NCBI GenBank assembly: GCA_032164245.1
Contig: JAVMKO010000009.1
Coordinates: 85,168,712-85,232,711 of the forward strand
From: Sternotherus odoratus
Lineage: Eukaryota; Chordata; Testudines; Kinosternidae
Direction of reading: 5' to 3'
Length of the DNA: 64,000 nucleotides
Shown here: piece by piece, positions 44,190 through 56,640 of the stretch
Position numbering within the stretch: position 1 is the first letter of the stretch
Layout: every line of letters begins with the position of its first letter
Made by a program: the position numbers and the translations under genes
Notes under the pieces: generated by a model
What the model saw: only the letters and a program-made list of their open reading frames with translations
Databases searched by the model: none
Told to the model about the DNA's origin: nothing

Positions 44190-44405
44190 CATTTGGAACC
44201 GGAAGTATGCAATCAGGTGGCAGCAGAGACAAAAGAAAAACACAGTACAGTGCTGTGTTAAATGATGTAAATTACTAAAAACAAACAAACGAAGGGAGAG
44301 CAGCATTCTTCTCCGGCACAGTAAACTTTCAAAGCTGGGTTAAGTCAATTGTAAACTATTGAAGGAACAACTGTAACATTTTGTTCAGAGTTATGAACAA
44401 CCTCC
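44190..44405 (-). repeat. Interspersed repeat, class unknown
   Basis: CATTTGGAACCGGAAGTATG, CAGTACAGTGCTGTGTTAAATG and TAACATTTTGTTCAGAGTTATG match a repeat I recall as common in turtle genomes, here reversed. No coding. Confidence 0.45.
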
Positions 44406-45595
44406 ATTCCCTCCTGTGTTCCTAATGCCGAGGGTCTAGAATACTGCACACAAATGACATGATAGCTTACTCAGAATTTTCATCTCTACAGCAAAGATGG
44501 TATTGGAGACTTTTGGTGTGGTTTATCTGGTAGAATGGGGAATTTCCAGTTTGAGTTGACGGGCTTCCCTCTCCAATATTGTCCTTGCTTTATCTGGGCT
44601 TGGGGCAGCAGAAGCAGCAGCAAAGACCACGGTTCTAACAAGCATCCCAGTGCCTGGCAAAAAAGGAAATCTTATTCTATTTTGCTAAGAAGCAGTCTGC
44701 AGTGTGGCATCTTTTCATCCCACAAAGTGAGGTGATCTTCGGCCGCCGCAGAAGACTTCCTTCTCGATATACCTATCGACCTACACGTAGAACCTCACTA
44801 CTGGTTAAAATTGCCCTTTTCTTTACCATTTATAAACCATCAGCATTCCCGAGTCCCACCAACAGGGCACACCAGAAGCACATGCATTCAGTGTAGTAGA
44901 GTGACAAATGTCCCCCCCAGCAGGCACTGCAGATGAGAGAAAAATATTCACGAGTGCCTAAATGAACAGAGCTCCGAAGTCTCATTTTCCAAACGGATTT
45001 TGGAGCCCAGTAGCCCAGTTCTCCTAGACACTCAGGAAAACTTCACCGAGGAACTCACAGGCGTCCATGGGGCTGTGTGTCGTTCCCAAAGCATGAATGT
45101 TTATGTAAATGAGTGTCCATTCGAAGATGCTCATAGTTCGGAAGACACCCATTCATTTGAACTCTAGTGGATAAGCAGCTATTATGCAGACTGCCTTGGC
45201 TCTTTGGCATGCTCTCAGATATATGAGTGCTATACTATGGCATCTCCATACACAGACTGTATAAATCTGCAGCAGAAATCCAGTACATGACCATCCCAGT
45301 TGAAAACTAACTGTGTAACTATCATGGTACTGGAAGCTCTGAACATGTTCTGCAGCTGGGCTATGGAGGCAGAGCTGAGCTTTGAGACAGACCTTAAAGC
45401 ACCTGGGTGGGGAGGTTTGGAGCCAAGTTTGAACAACAGAACAGGGCGTTCTGTAGCGAAGGAATTCTGAATTAACAGGAGGGCCCCTCACAGCCAGGGC
45501 TCCACACTCAACCCGACAGAAGCCAGCATGCCAAGCAAAGCACAGGAAGGGCCTTTGCTAGCAGAGACCTTCCTTTGTCTCTGGCAAAGGGATTT
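44406..45595. other. No gene recognised
   Basis: Small frames only (45153-45491 minus, 112 codons) with no domain. Confidence 0.45.
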
Positions 45596-46170
45596 AGGCA
45601 CCCAACTGCCTCTTTAGGCAGCCAAGTCCAGCACAGAGGTGCTCCTGATAGCCTCAAAACCCTCCTCAGCTACCAATGAACTGTGGAGGCCCCTAGTCCC
45701 TAGCAGAGGTGTTGGCGCCATGGGAAGTCCCTTATGGGGCCTAATTCCCAATGGTGAACCTGTGCAAACCACCTAAGTCCTGACACCACGGAGCAGGATT
45801 TTCAAATGAGGTATTCCGCCCCCTCTCACCTGGGAGCCCGATCCAGTAGGTGTGCTCGGGGCAGGGCCAGCGGATTGGGTCTTCCACAAAAGACAGCCGG
45901 GGCAACCCAGTGGGGACTGTCCAGGGCATGCAGGCAGCTTCTCCCCCAACAACCCGGAGCCCATAATCAGGAAGGAGAGGGCAAGTCCCTGCTCCAATCC
46001 GACAGAGCAGAGCTTTGAAAACAGGTCTCTTACAGGCCAGGCAAGTGACCTGACCACTGGGCTGGAGACAGGAACAGGCTGGGGGTCTCCCTCTGTCCAG
46101 AGGTTAACAGAAAGGGCTGCCCTAGCTGGCCCGACTCCAGGATTGGGCTCACGGTTGTGAATCCTGAGTG
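45596..46170 (-). mobile_element. SINE-like repeat, minus strand
   Basis: Minus strand: GTGGTCAGGTCACTTGCCTG, GCCTGTAAGAGACCTGTTTTC and AGCTCTGCTCTGTCGGATTGG follow the pattern of a turtle SINE whose head reads GTGGTTAGGACACTCACCTG...GGAGACCCAGGTTCAAATCC. Downstream, about 45600-45790, has the GGCACCCAACTGCC..TTTAGGC words of an associated repeat. A 207-codon frame across it is a by-product. Confidence 0.5.
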
Positions 46171-47460
46171 AGCAGTGGCTCCTCCTGCCCCCTCCCCCCC
46201 ACATCAGCCTCCTTGCTACCTTTCCATTTCCTTGGGGAGCTCCCTGCTCAGCCATCTTGTTAATTTGGGGGTGCATTAGGCTGGCTAGAATGGCTGAAAC
46301 TAGAAAGGGCAATTGGGGGGGGGAAGGGAACGGGAGAAAGAAATGTGATTTTTGTGAAAGTTTCCACCAACTTTTTTCATTTTTTTCTTTCAGCAAAAGT
46401 ATGAATTTGAAAACGTTCAGCCCTCTGTGTGTGAAACCCCTTGTGAGCCCTCCCCATCGCAGCGCTTGGATGTAACTGAGCTTTCAAACAATGGCAGCTA
46501 GGAGAGGTTTGTTATTTTAAATCCTTTCAGCAACGCAAGGCACAGTTTATTCTTCCTAATACACCTTTCTAAACAATAGGAGCACAGCACTGGTTTATTC
46601 CTATTCCCAGGGTTCTGACTGTCAAAATCCTACTACATGTCAGCAGGAATCTCCCGGATACACCCTGTGTTCAGTCAAAGTATCCTAAAAAATGGAGAGC
46701 TGGACACCCCTTTGCTAATTTGACCCCTGTGCATGCAAACTGCATTTACCAAGGTATGAATCTCTGTACCACACCAGGTCTCTTCATTACTAGTTAGGCA
46801 AACTGGACAGACTTAATCAAACATAAAAAACTATATTTTTCCTATAAGAACAAGACCTTATTCAATCATTCCGAAGAGCATTTAAAGAAATAGCTAAAAA
46901 GGGTGGGTTTTTTTGTTGTTTAAATAAAACCAAGTCACAAACCAATATATTTTCCTTTAACTGGTTTTCATCACAACTAAGCTTATGCAGCAGAAAAATC
47001 AATCTGTGTCCAGCGCCATATGACACATTCTAAATTGGCCAATTAGCTCAGTTCCTCCATACAGGTCTGGTTATAAGTGACTTGTTTTTACTTTGGATCA
47101 AATATTCCAGAGGAATGGTTAAAGACACAGAAAGGACCTTGCTGGGACACTCTGAAGGAGAAAACTTTAGAACAGGCTGTGCTGTATCAAACAGACTAAA
47201 AGCCCCTCACAGTGAGATCAACTCAGCAAGTGACTACGCTAAAAAAAAAAAAACCTCCAGGATTTTACTTATTATTCCCATTTCCTCTTGCAGATGCAAA
47301 AGCAGCAGCTTCAAAATCTTCTCAGCATAATGATACAGAGCAAGAGATTTCAATGAAGGAGGTGCTGTTTAAAGAAACTTCCACTTCTATGCACACTTGG
47401 ATATCAAGTGGGTCAGTGAACAAGCTCTCAAAGCAAAGTAAACACCTCAGAAAAGTATTG
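46171..47460. other. No gene recognised
   Basis: G run at 46314-46323, poly-A at 47240-47252. AT-rich 46500-47000. No frame above 85 codons. Confidence 0.45.
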
Positions 47461-47464
47461 TAAT

Positions 47465-48095
47465 GTATAAAAAGGGGGTGACTCAGACTACAGGCTGATG
47501 ATTTAAATAGTACCTTTGGGGGCTGCTGGTGAAGCTGATGGCATGTGTTACTGGATAGATAAGATGACTACAGAGATCAGCAGCAGCACCACTGTTGCTT
47601 TGAGAGACCAGCTTGTACTATAAGCATCTGGAAGGGTGGGAGCTTTTATAGCTGGGAACAGGGTGTTCTGGGAAATGTAGTTTTGGAATCAGGTGGTGCT
47701 AGGGTATGCAGAGCATTGACAGGTGCCTAATTGACTCTCCCCCCCCACCCCACCCACCCCCCCACCCCGAGGCCTGATTGGGAAATGAAATGTAAGTGGC
47801 TCATCAGGAGAGCAGGCTGGGTGAACTAAAGGATTAATTAGCCCAGTAAGGCGATGGTGGGGGAGGGGAGGAGAAGGAAGCAAACTCTGGGGAGCAAGAC
47901 TGTCTCCTCCTGGGTCCTTAGGAAAGGGCTGAAGACACCGGGGCCCTTGTAAATGACACAGCTGCCCACAGCTGGAAAAGTGTGGGGAGTGGGAACCTCG
48001 CTAACCAGCCCCCTGGTTCTCCAGCCGGTGGAGTCTGAGTGGGGCTCGGTGGAGTGTGAAGGCCGGGTGTAGACCACACTCTGCTACCGCTGGCT
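47465..48095 (+). mobile_element. LTR-like repeat
   Basis: AGCTTTTATAGCTGGGAACAG (about 47642) is TATA-like. GCTGAAGACACCGGGGCCC and GAAGGCCGGGTGTAGACCAC (to about 48078) follow the order of an abundant turtle repeat that I remember as an LTR. A C-rich low-complexity tract (47738-47769) lies in the middle. Ends and target duplication were not resolved. Confidence 0.45.
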
Positions 48096-48265
48096 AGTTT
48101 CTTTGCACCGTTACGACGTATATCTGAGAAAGCTACACTACGGTAGTTCAGTAGGCTGAGCGTGGGCTATTTGCATGATATGAGCTTTTATTTTTAAGCA
48201 AATGGGAATCTTTTGGCTGGTTACTTAGGGGATTGTGAGTAAATCCCTCCTCCAAATCAGGCCTT

Positions 48266-49150
48266 AGAAGCCTAGAATCTCAGGGTTGGAAGGGACCTCA
48301 GGAGATCATCTAGTCCAACCCCCTGCTCAAAGCAGGACCAATCCCCAATTAAATCATTCCAGCCAGGGCTTTATCAAGCCTGACCTGAAAAACCTCTAAG
48401 GAAGGAGATTCCACCCCCTCCCTAGGTGTAACCCATTCCAGTGCTTCACCACCCTCCTAGGGAAAAAGTTTTTCCTAATATCCAGTCTAAACCTTCCCAA
48501 CTGCAACTTGAGACCATTGCTGCTTGTTCTGTCATCTGGTACCACTGAGAACAGTCTAGATCCATCCTCTTTAGAACCCCCTTTCAGGTAGCTGAAGGCA
48601 GCTATCAAATCCCCCCTCAGTCTTCTCTTCCGCAGACTAAACAATCCCAGTTCTCTCCAGCCCCTAATCATTTGCATTGCCCTCCACTGGACTCTTTCCA
48701 ATTTGTCCACATCCTTTCTGTAGTAGGGGGCCCAAAACTGGCCACAGATGTGGCCTCACCAGTGCTGAATAGAGGGGAATGATCACTTCCCTTGATCTGC
48801 TGTCAATGCTCCTACTTATGCAGCCCAAAATGCCTTTAACTCTCTTGGCAACAAGGGCACACTGTTGACTCATCTCCAGCTTCTCATCCCTAGGTCCTTT
48901 TCTGCAGAACTGCTGTCTAGCCATTCGGTCCCTAGTCTGTAGCAGTGCATGGGATTCTTCCATCCTAAGTGCAGGACTCTGCACTTCTCCTTGTTGAACC
49001 TCATCAGATTTCTTTTGGCCCAGTCCTCTAATTTGTGCAGGTCCCTCTGTATCCCGTCCCTACTCTCCAGTGTATCTACCACTCTGCCCAGTTACTGTCA
49101 TCTGCAAACTTGCTGAGGGTGCAGTCCACACCATCCTCCAGATCATTGTG
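48266..49150 (-). mobile_element. CR1 LINE 3' part, minus strand
   Basis: Reversed CR1 of the ATTCTATG type: CTAGAATCTCAGGGTTGGAA at the left end, then 0.9 kb of reversed ORF2 end. Minus-strand words include [50 protein letters not shown] and [17 protein letters not shown]. Frames are broken at about 48664-48710 and 48870-48984. The copy retains the LGLFSL block missing from 12267-12935. Confidence 0.9.
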
Positions 49151-52100
49151 TTTCCAGGCCTGTACAGCAGCTCTGACCTCTCACAGCAAGGAGACCAGGC
49201 ATCCGAAGGGAAGTGCTGCTGGCTATTCAGATGGCCGGCTTGGATGCAGACCACCAGGCTGCTCCTGGCCTCATGGGGGGGGATGTCAGGGCTCAGAAGC
49301 TGCCTTGCCCCACTATAGCCAGCAAGGGAACTCCAGAACCCGTCCCCTGAGCCTACTGTCTGGGGGTGAGCTCCTTCCTCCCCAACTTCCCCCCAAAGTC
49401 CTGGCAGGTCCAAGCTCCCTTCCCAACTGCCGCGGGGGGGAGCCGAGTGGCAGTCTCCCCTGTTAGAAATCTCACGGGTCAGTGCTGGCTGGAGTCTGCT
49501 GCCCTAGCTGGGAGAGAAGGACTCAGGTCGGGGCCATTGCTGGGGCATTGGCTGTAACCTTGGAGCTGTATCAGTCTGAGCTTCACAAAGCACAGCCGGG
49601 CTGAGGGAGGGAGCCAGGGTTCCTTGCCTGAGCCTCCCTACCTAGATGAACAGAGAGGCCAGATTCTGATCTCAGCTACCTCCAGGGGTATCCCTCGGTG
49701 CCCACGGAACCTCTCAATGCCCGCGGCCCACAGCCTCTCCCCTCCAGCTCTCCTGCCGGGGAGAGGTGCGGGCAAGGCTGGTTCTCGTTCCTCCCACGCA
49801 GTGGGCATGATTCTGATCTCATGCTGGTTTTACAGGGATTGCAGCAGCTGTTTCTGATGGACATGGGTAGAGGTGAGAGGCCGCTGTGAACTCAGGCATA
49901 CAGCAGCATCCATGGCGTGGTGCCCTAAGCCTAGGCGCAATCCTGTCCGTGAAAGCCCAGCGCGCTGAAAGCGGAACGGAGACAGATCCTCTGGCGTCAG
50001 GGAGCGGCTCTATGTGGAGGCCACGTGAGCAGAATGGAGGTGTGCGCTTTCCGGCAGCCGTGCGGCCAGTTCAGATCCTCAAACACCGGCCTGACTCTGA
50101 CCCCGCTCAGCGCACAGCGGGAGCAACACCACCTCTGCCTTTAGTGGAAACTTGTGCCAACGAGCCAGAGGCAGTAGATCAGGGTCAGGCTCATTTGGCT
50201 GGACCTGTCCTTGCAGCTAAGGAAGACTGAACCCTCTCTTTTAGGTGGGGTGGTGGCGGAATTGAAAAACAGCTGCAGCACGCAGAAGACTGAGTGAACC
50301 AACGAGTTCAGCATTAGTATAAGGAGCTAGAGATCAGAGTGACAGCCATAGGGTAGTTAAAAATGTGACGTTTCTGCACAACTAAACAAACCCACATTTC
50401 ACAGACCAAGCTCATTTTTAAGGCTTCTAAAATATCCCACCTGAGACCTAATGTAGGGGGTTCATAAAATGTTCTCTTGACTTCTGTTTGAGCATCCAGT
50501 TCCACTGTTAACACTACATCATCTGTCAAGCTTTCGGTGCCAGGACTAAGAATTCCTTGTCTGACAGGTTTTTAGCGCTTCATATTTTGTTTAAATAAAT
50601 GACAATAAACCTATCAATTTCTACCAACTGTTCTGTTCCCAGACTCTGCAGTGATTTTGCATTATTCTTATATCCTTCTTTTTGAAGAATTGTATCTATT
50701 AGGCATGCGCAGAGCTATTTTGAACAGCTGGAGAATTAAAATATTAAACTCCCTCTGCTAATTACTAATTCTTTTCTTGGGAACAAAGCAGGAGTTATTA
50801 GAATTAAAAAATGCACTGTCCATTTCAAATAGAATTGCATTTGTGCAAATTCAATATGAATGCATTTTTATTGGAAAAATGCTAATCGTGGGTTGATAAA
50901 ACCGCATTGGCTGAAAAAGAAGAGCTCAGAGCATTGTATACAAATACAGGCAAAGCTCTCATAAATGTCCCGATGCAAATGGGGTACATAAATGTTAATG
51001 TGGGAGGGGAGCATCTAGCCCACAAAATAAGGAAGAAACTGCATTTTAATTGCCTATAGTTTTCTATTAACTGCATTGTGTAGGATGATTTAAAAAACCT
51101 AATGAATGTTTGTCATTTTTATTCAAGTCTCAGGGGTTTCCCATAGGAGTTAACGGGCACTCACTGTTATCCCTCTAGGAATAGCTGCCCAACCTCACAT
51201 GGTTCCTTTCCCACCTGACATCCAGTCCTCCTGCAAGGATTTGAAAAATGCTGTCAGAGGAAAACAAGCTTCCCTGCATCCTCAAGAGAAGGATACATCT
51301 AAACCCCGGAGACCTGCCGGTAGGAGCAGAGCCCTGGGTCAGGTGAGGCGTGGGGGATGTGGGTGAGCAAATTGGGGAGAGTTTCTTAGAATCTGGAGTT
51401 TGTAGGTGTGGTAATATTTCTCTGTGGATTGTTCTTTGTGTGTGTGCACACATACACACATGCTACACACGTGGAGGGTGTAAGTCAGTTTTTACCAGTA
51501 TCAGCCCCCTGCAGGGGTGGAGGAAAAAACTCTCTCACCTATTCTTGTCTCTGCTAGTGGGGGTGGAAGGAGGAGACATTCCCCTGGCACGTTGACGATG
51601 TTTTCTGAGTGACCACTGTTGGGGGAGTTGGCTTCATGTGTCATGAAGTCCCGAGAGAAGGATTAGTGAGCAGGCAATAGGTGTGCGATAAGTTGCTTCC
51701 AAAGACCCACATATTTGTCTTAAGATGTACTGCATGGCTGGCTCCCAAATGTATCACTCAGCCTACACCGCCACACATCTACACCGCGTGTCGGATATCA
51801 GCCTGAAAGGCAGAGCGCAGAGATGTGCCGTTATTAGATTTCACAGCACATCCGCAAACATGTACGCGTGAGATGCCAAGTATTTGATCCCCCAGCAAAT
51901 CCCAGCAGTCGTCCATATTCAGACATGAACAGGAGTAGTACTTGTGGAACAAGGGCGAGAATGCAAAACCCAGAAACTCTGTTTCACCAAGACCCATGAT
52001 ATACAACTTAGTGTTGTTGATAAATTTTCAGAATTGTTGAAGTCCCTGACTCAGAATCATACACCTGCAAATAGATTTAAAGCTGGGGGAAAATCTGCAA

Positions 52101-52434
52101 TAACAAATCAACGATCCTGCCACTAAAAATCAATAGGGCTCAAGCTGCAAGAAGTTCTGGTTGAAGAGATAATGTAACATCTTGAGCTCACCAGTATTTA
52201 AAGACACTCAATTTTGTGCTGTCAAAAGCACTGCCTGTCAGAGCCTTTCAGTATTGAACGAGATCTTTTCCTGCTCTGGAACACTCCTTTTCCAGGCATT
52301 TAAACAACCCGGAGTTCTAGCATTTGTCCTTTGGGTTTAGAAAAATTGAAAACATATATCAAGTGTCTGCATCCGTTAGCCGTTTTCTGCTAGACTATCA
52401 CATCCTCGTGCTGCACAAAGCACCATGACTTTGC
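49151..52434. other. No gene recognised; AT-rich 50580-51110
   Basis: 49180-50230 is GC-moderate with scattered short frames. 50580-51110 is AT-rich with AATTACTAATTC and TTTGCAT-type words, and could be conserved non-coding DNA. A short GT/CA tract lies near 51436-51466. Confidence 0.45.
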
Positions 52435-52600
52435 CAAGAGACCCCAGTCGTCAGTGGGCAGGATTGAACTGGGACCTCTGAAGCTTAGTATATGTACGAG
52501 CCTCTACTGCATGAGCTAAAAGCCACAGGGCTCATAGCCAAGGCTGTAGCAGACTCATTAATCTCTCAGTGGTCTCGGGGCTACTAGAGGAAAGCACCAC
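52435..52600 (-). mobile_element. tRNA-derived SINE head, minus strand
   Basis: Reversed box B lies at 52461-52471 (minus CAGTTCAATCC) and reversed box A at about 52509-52518 (minus TAGCTCATGC). Sense order TTTTAGCTCATGCAGTAGAGG ... TTCAGAGGTCCCAGTTCAATC fits the tRNA-Lys-like head of tortoise Pol III SINEs. It is too diverged and has no cloverleaf-complete 3' part, so it is not a tRNA gene. Confidence 0.68.
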
Positions 52601-53108
52601 ACCCAGGAGATGTGTGGGTTACATTCGCTCATTCCCATATTCCCATCTGCCTCCCTGGTGAAGTCAATGCAGTTGAGAACTTTTAACTCAATTCAAGGAC
52701 AGCGCAGATAATTTCAGTTGGACTCCAGCTCTCCTGCTTACTAGCATGGGAACTAGTGACAAGATCTTTGCCATCTGCAGCGACTGGCCTCCTAGAAAGG
52801 GTGGCCTAGTTCACAAAGACGGGCAGTAGTTTTCTTTCATTTTAAAATGTATTTTCAGCGTAGTGTTTGCAGCTACCCCAAGAAACGGATGCTGCGTGTC
52901 ACTTTCTTATTGCGAGGAGGCTCGTGGAGCCCGAGCTGATCATGGGGATTTTCCCCTAAAGAACTTGTGTTGAAATAAAAGAATTACGAAGACCCAGCAA
53001 AGCGATGTGAAATGGGGACCCCACCTGGGAAGTAACCTGATGTTCCTTTTCTTGCACTCCCTCTGGTGGCTGTTTTACTGACTCTGCGGGGGCAGAGTGC
53101 AAATACGG
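52601..53108. other. No gene recognised
   Basis: Nothing I can support. Confidence 0.45.
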
Positions 53109-53362
53109 AGGCTTGGTCTGCCCCTGAGCTATATCAGCATAGCTCCATCAGTCAGGGGGGTGGAAAATACACACACCCCAGGACCTACAGAACTGTGCCA
53201 ACGAGACCCCAGTGTAGGCTCAGCTATGCCAACAGAAGAATGCTTCCAGCGACGTAGCTAACGTAGCCCAGGGAGCGGGGTCCTCCCCCACCAGAAAATC
53301 CCCATCGATTGGCGTAGGTACACTGCGGTGCTATGCAGGACAGTCTCTGGAGTGCACCCTGA
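53109..53362. mobile_element. MITE-like DNA transposon
   Basis: AGGCTTGGTCTGCCCCTGAG at the left; ATATCAGCATAGCTCCATCAG, CAGCTATGCCAACAGAAGAATG and GCGACGTAGCTAACGTAGCC inside; GGCGTAGGTACACTGCGGTG to the right. This is the layout of a very common reptile MITE with TIR AGGGCTTGTCTACAC. Ends are eroded and no target duplication was confirmed. Confidence 0.6.
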
Positions 53363-53880
53363 TTCACACGGAAACAAGGGCTATAGTCGGAGCAGCAGAG
53401 TGCTGGATTTAAACTAAAAACTGTTAATCGGGTGATAAATGTTCTAAATCGAACTATTCTCCCTCAACCCTTACACCCTGGCCCGCCACAAGAGGGATCT
53501 ACAAGCACGACACAGCACCCACGCCATTCATGTAGCTTTGCAAAGCACAAGGGCTATGGGTGGAATACAAATGCTTGCACAGTTCTTTAGCTGAAAAAGC
53601 AATTGTGATGTGCCACCAGACTGTTCTCTACGACAGAAAAATGGGGGGGGGGGTGTATTGACTGAGATGGAATAAAGAGGCCCAAAGAGTTAAAAGTGTT
53701 AACATAACCCAGTCACTGTCCATCATTAAACCCTGTCAAGCCAGGGTCAGGGTTTGGTATAAACAGCCCAGCCTGCTTAGTACCATGGCATCCAGATTAC
53801 AAAATTGATGCCAAAGGCCAGAACTATATTGATCGAAGCACACACCAAATGAGATAAAGAGCATTGAATCTAAAATTAAT
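53363..53880. other. No gene recognised
   Basis: G run at about 53643-53652; otherwise unassigned. Confidence 0.45.
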
Positions 53881-54760
53881 TGATTAGGAAAAACAAATTG
53901 AATCAAAATCTTTCATTGTCCCTTTCTGGAGACAGAGAATATCGGGTAAGTCTCTTATTCAGTCAAACAGTCCTTAGTGGGAAAGTTCTGCTGCTCAGTT
54001 CTGAGTTGAGAACGCAGCCATGTTCCTGCTTTAGAGAAAACAGAGAGAGAGAGAGGAGATGGGAGAGGAAAGGTGGGGAATATGGGTTTGTTGGTGCTCT
54101 CAAGATAGAGGGTGGCTGCTCAGCCCTGGACGGATCCTTTGGGCTGGCCATACCAGCACTTGTCTTAGACACCAGCTCACCTCCTTGGTCAAGGACACCA
54201 TTTGGTTGGTTTGGTAGGGTCCTTCTCCTTCACTGTCCTTCTCAAGCCAAGCAGAGCTGCCTGGGCCATCTCCTCTCGCCAGGTGGGGGCCATGCAGGAT
54301 AGCGAATTTCAGGATCAGGTGAAAAGCTGAGCAAGAGATAGGACAGGAGGAAGTTTGCGGGGAAGGGGACCTGGAGTGCCAAGGGTTGGTATCACAGCAA
54401 AAATTCTTCCACCACAGCCACAGTGATGGTAAAAGGTTTTTTTTCCTCCCCTTTTTATTTAAGGGCTCCAAAAAATCAATGGGTGGAATAATCCATCCTC
54501 TCATTATTTTGTCCATCAGTTAGGCCTGATTTCTGACACACCAATTTTGGTCCATTGATTTCCGATCCTCTGATCTTCTTGTTTAACAGTCAGAATCTTT
54601 ACACAGTCCTTGAATGGTATGAGTAGAAACTTCTGTTTACATTAACTCCCTCTTTGTCTGCTTCTCACGTCTTTGTTTAAACAGCTTTCGATAACAGACC
54701 TTGGTAACCATTCTTGAACCTCCACCCACTGCTCACTGGTTAGACTAACGAGTAACGAGG
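53881..54760. repeat. Candidate long interspersed repeat, class unknown
   Basis: GTCCCTTTCTGGAGACAGAG, TTATTTAAGGGCTCC, CCATCAGTTAGGCCTGATTTC and CTGCTCACTGGTTAGACTAACG resemble turtle repeat sequence I recall. Frames of 138-140 codons on opposite strands (53880-54302, 54100-54516) have no domain. A search against turtle repeat libraries would settle it. Confidence 0.35.
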
Positions 54761-56269
54761 GCCTGGAAGAAGGTGGGGATCTCAGCCTCAATTCGACTGG
54801 AGCTAGCATGGTGAAAAGGGACGGTTGGCCAAGAGGCTTGGGAGCCTCTGTCTGGTATTCAGAGTCCAGTTTTTCAGCTAAATCCTATTTTTATGAAATG
54901 TATCACATTTATCAAAAATATCATGGCCCCGCTACGCAATGGTTCCGCCCTCGTATTTCACTGGCACCAGGGTAGGACCTCAGCTGTGGGCTCCCAGCAG
55001 CTGAATTTCTCTCCGGAGCTAACGCCTGCTCTCTCTGACGGAAGGGGGTGGTGGGGAGAGCAGGCTGCACCAGCAGTTGGAATGTAAAACGGCTGGGGGC
55101 CTGTCAGAGGCAGTATGACCAACTGTCCTCCCCGGGGTACATGTCCCCGGTGCCCAGGATGTGCCAGCCCGGAATGGTTTCAGTGGTAGGCTGACACCAG
55201 TCCCACATCCAACGCCATGACCTTCGTAGCAGACACAGAGACCTGCGCCTGGGGGGATGCCTGGAGCGTTACATCACCCCGAGCTCTCACCGCCAGTCCC
55301 TTGGACTGTGAGGGAAACGTGTGCCTGGGGAATGTGGTGTGGTAGGAACAAGAGAATGTTCCTACCACATCCAAGTGTTTTTCGCGTAACAGAACCACTC
55401 GTCAGATTATGCAGATACGAGCAATTCAACAGACACAAATGATGGTGGCAGCACAGAATGTGTCTGATGTGAACTCCCAACCCAGACAAAACATATTGGA
55501 AGAGCCGTTATTAGCCGTCACAGAAGCCTGGGGAAAGCAATAGAGAGCCATAATCCATTTGCTAAGGAATCTATTAGTGCCTAACATATGCAAAACTCCA
55601 AAACACGGAGACTCCGACATCCAAAGTAGCACTTTCTGCCCCAGGAGATGTCATGACAAATCGCCCTTTGAATTCCACACGGGTACTTGAGGAAGGCTCT
55701 GATAGAAACCAGAGTCCGGGCCATTATCAAACCTGGATGGGCCAGTCAGTCTGTTCCAAGCGCCAGATTGCGCAGCCTCCTCACTTGTCTGCTGGGCAAA
55801 AACAAATGACACCTTCCTTTAGAAACAAGGTGAGCGCAGTGAAGAGCGAGATCTCCAGAGCTCTTTGGCCTGTGCAGGGGGGAGTAATCCCAGTGATTGA
55901 AATGAGAAGGAGAGCTCACAGAATGAGCCCAGTGCGCCCTCTCCTGGCACCGGTGAGTCTGGAGTGGGGCGGGGGGGGGGGGTGATTCTGCTGCCTGCTC
56001 CTCTCTCCACACTGGGCTTCCACATCAGCTCCACCTGGCTGAGGCTCGGTTTACAGCAGAAGGGATGTGTGCGCAGCATGCGGCGGATCCCATGGGTTCT
56101 CACAACCCCTAATGCTGGGAATGCAGCACACTTCAGCTACAGCTGTGTGCGTAGGGGCTGGGGAAAGTTTAAAGAATACCATGTCCTGTATTTAAACAAA
56201 CAGACAGTCTCAGTTAATAACCCTGCTTGAAAACACATCCAAATCCGGACTCCTTTTATTTCACCGAAA
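54761..56269. other. No gene recognised; perfect hairpin at 55338
   Basis: Contains the 13-bp inverted repeat annotated below and a G run near 55970-55981. Open frames (55653-55985 and others) are short and overlapping. Confidence 0.45.
55338..55369. repeat. Perfect 13-bp hairpin
   Basis: TGTGGTAGGAACA (55338-55350) and TGTTCCTACCACA (55357-55369) pair completely around the 6-base loop AGAGAA. Too short for a microRNA precursor; it may be a MITE relic or a local inversion. Confidence 0.85.
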
Positions 56270-56640
56270 GCAGATTTCAGAGTGGTACCCGTCTTAGTCT
56301 GTATCAGCAGAACCAATGAGCAGTCCTTGTGGCATCTTACAAATGTATTTGGGCATAAGCTTTCCTGGGCTAGAACCCACTTCATCGGATGCATGGAGTG
56401 GAACACACAGTAGGGAGGTAGAAATACACAGCACATGAAAAGATGGGAGTTGTCTGACCAAGTAGGGGGTCAGTGCCAATGAGCCAGTTCAATACATTGG
56501 CCTCATTAACACCACAAAAGTGATTTCCACTCCTTCCTGTCAACTGCTGACAATTGCCCACTTCCAACTTACATTGAACTGGCTCATTAGCACTGACCCC
56601 CCACTTGGTAAGGCAACGCCCATCTATTCAGGTGCTGTGG
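56270..56640 (-). mobile_element. Penelope-like element fragment with inverted arms
   Basis: CAGATTTCAGAGTGGTACCC, GTCTTAGTCTGTATCAGCAG and CCTTGTGGCATCTTAC are the reversed terminal consensus of this family. It is followed by the hammerhead-like core (56359-56388), and then two inverted arms of about 37 bp (56457-56493 and 56573-56609) around a 79-bp spacer. The same order as in 25591-25795, but with different arm sequence. Confidence 0.65.
56359..56388 (-). ncRNA. Hammerhead-like core, one box mutated
   Basis: Minus strand: CCGATGA, A, GTGGG...CCCAG, GAAAGC. The first box has C for U4, and the closing base pair of helix II is lost, but GAAA is intact. Confidence 0.33.

Noticed and set aside
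45773..46396. 207-codon minus-strand frame, one of the longest in the window
   Set aside because: It coincides with a SINE-like repeat and has no domain; readthrough of repeat DNA is more likely.
52440..52530. tRNA gene
   Set aside because: Box A- and box B-like words are present, but arms do not form a complete cloverleaf and the sequence fits a SINE head.
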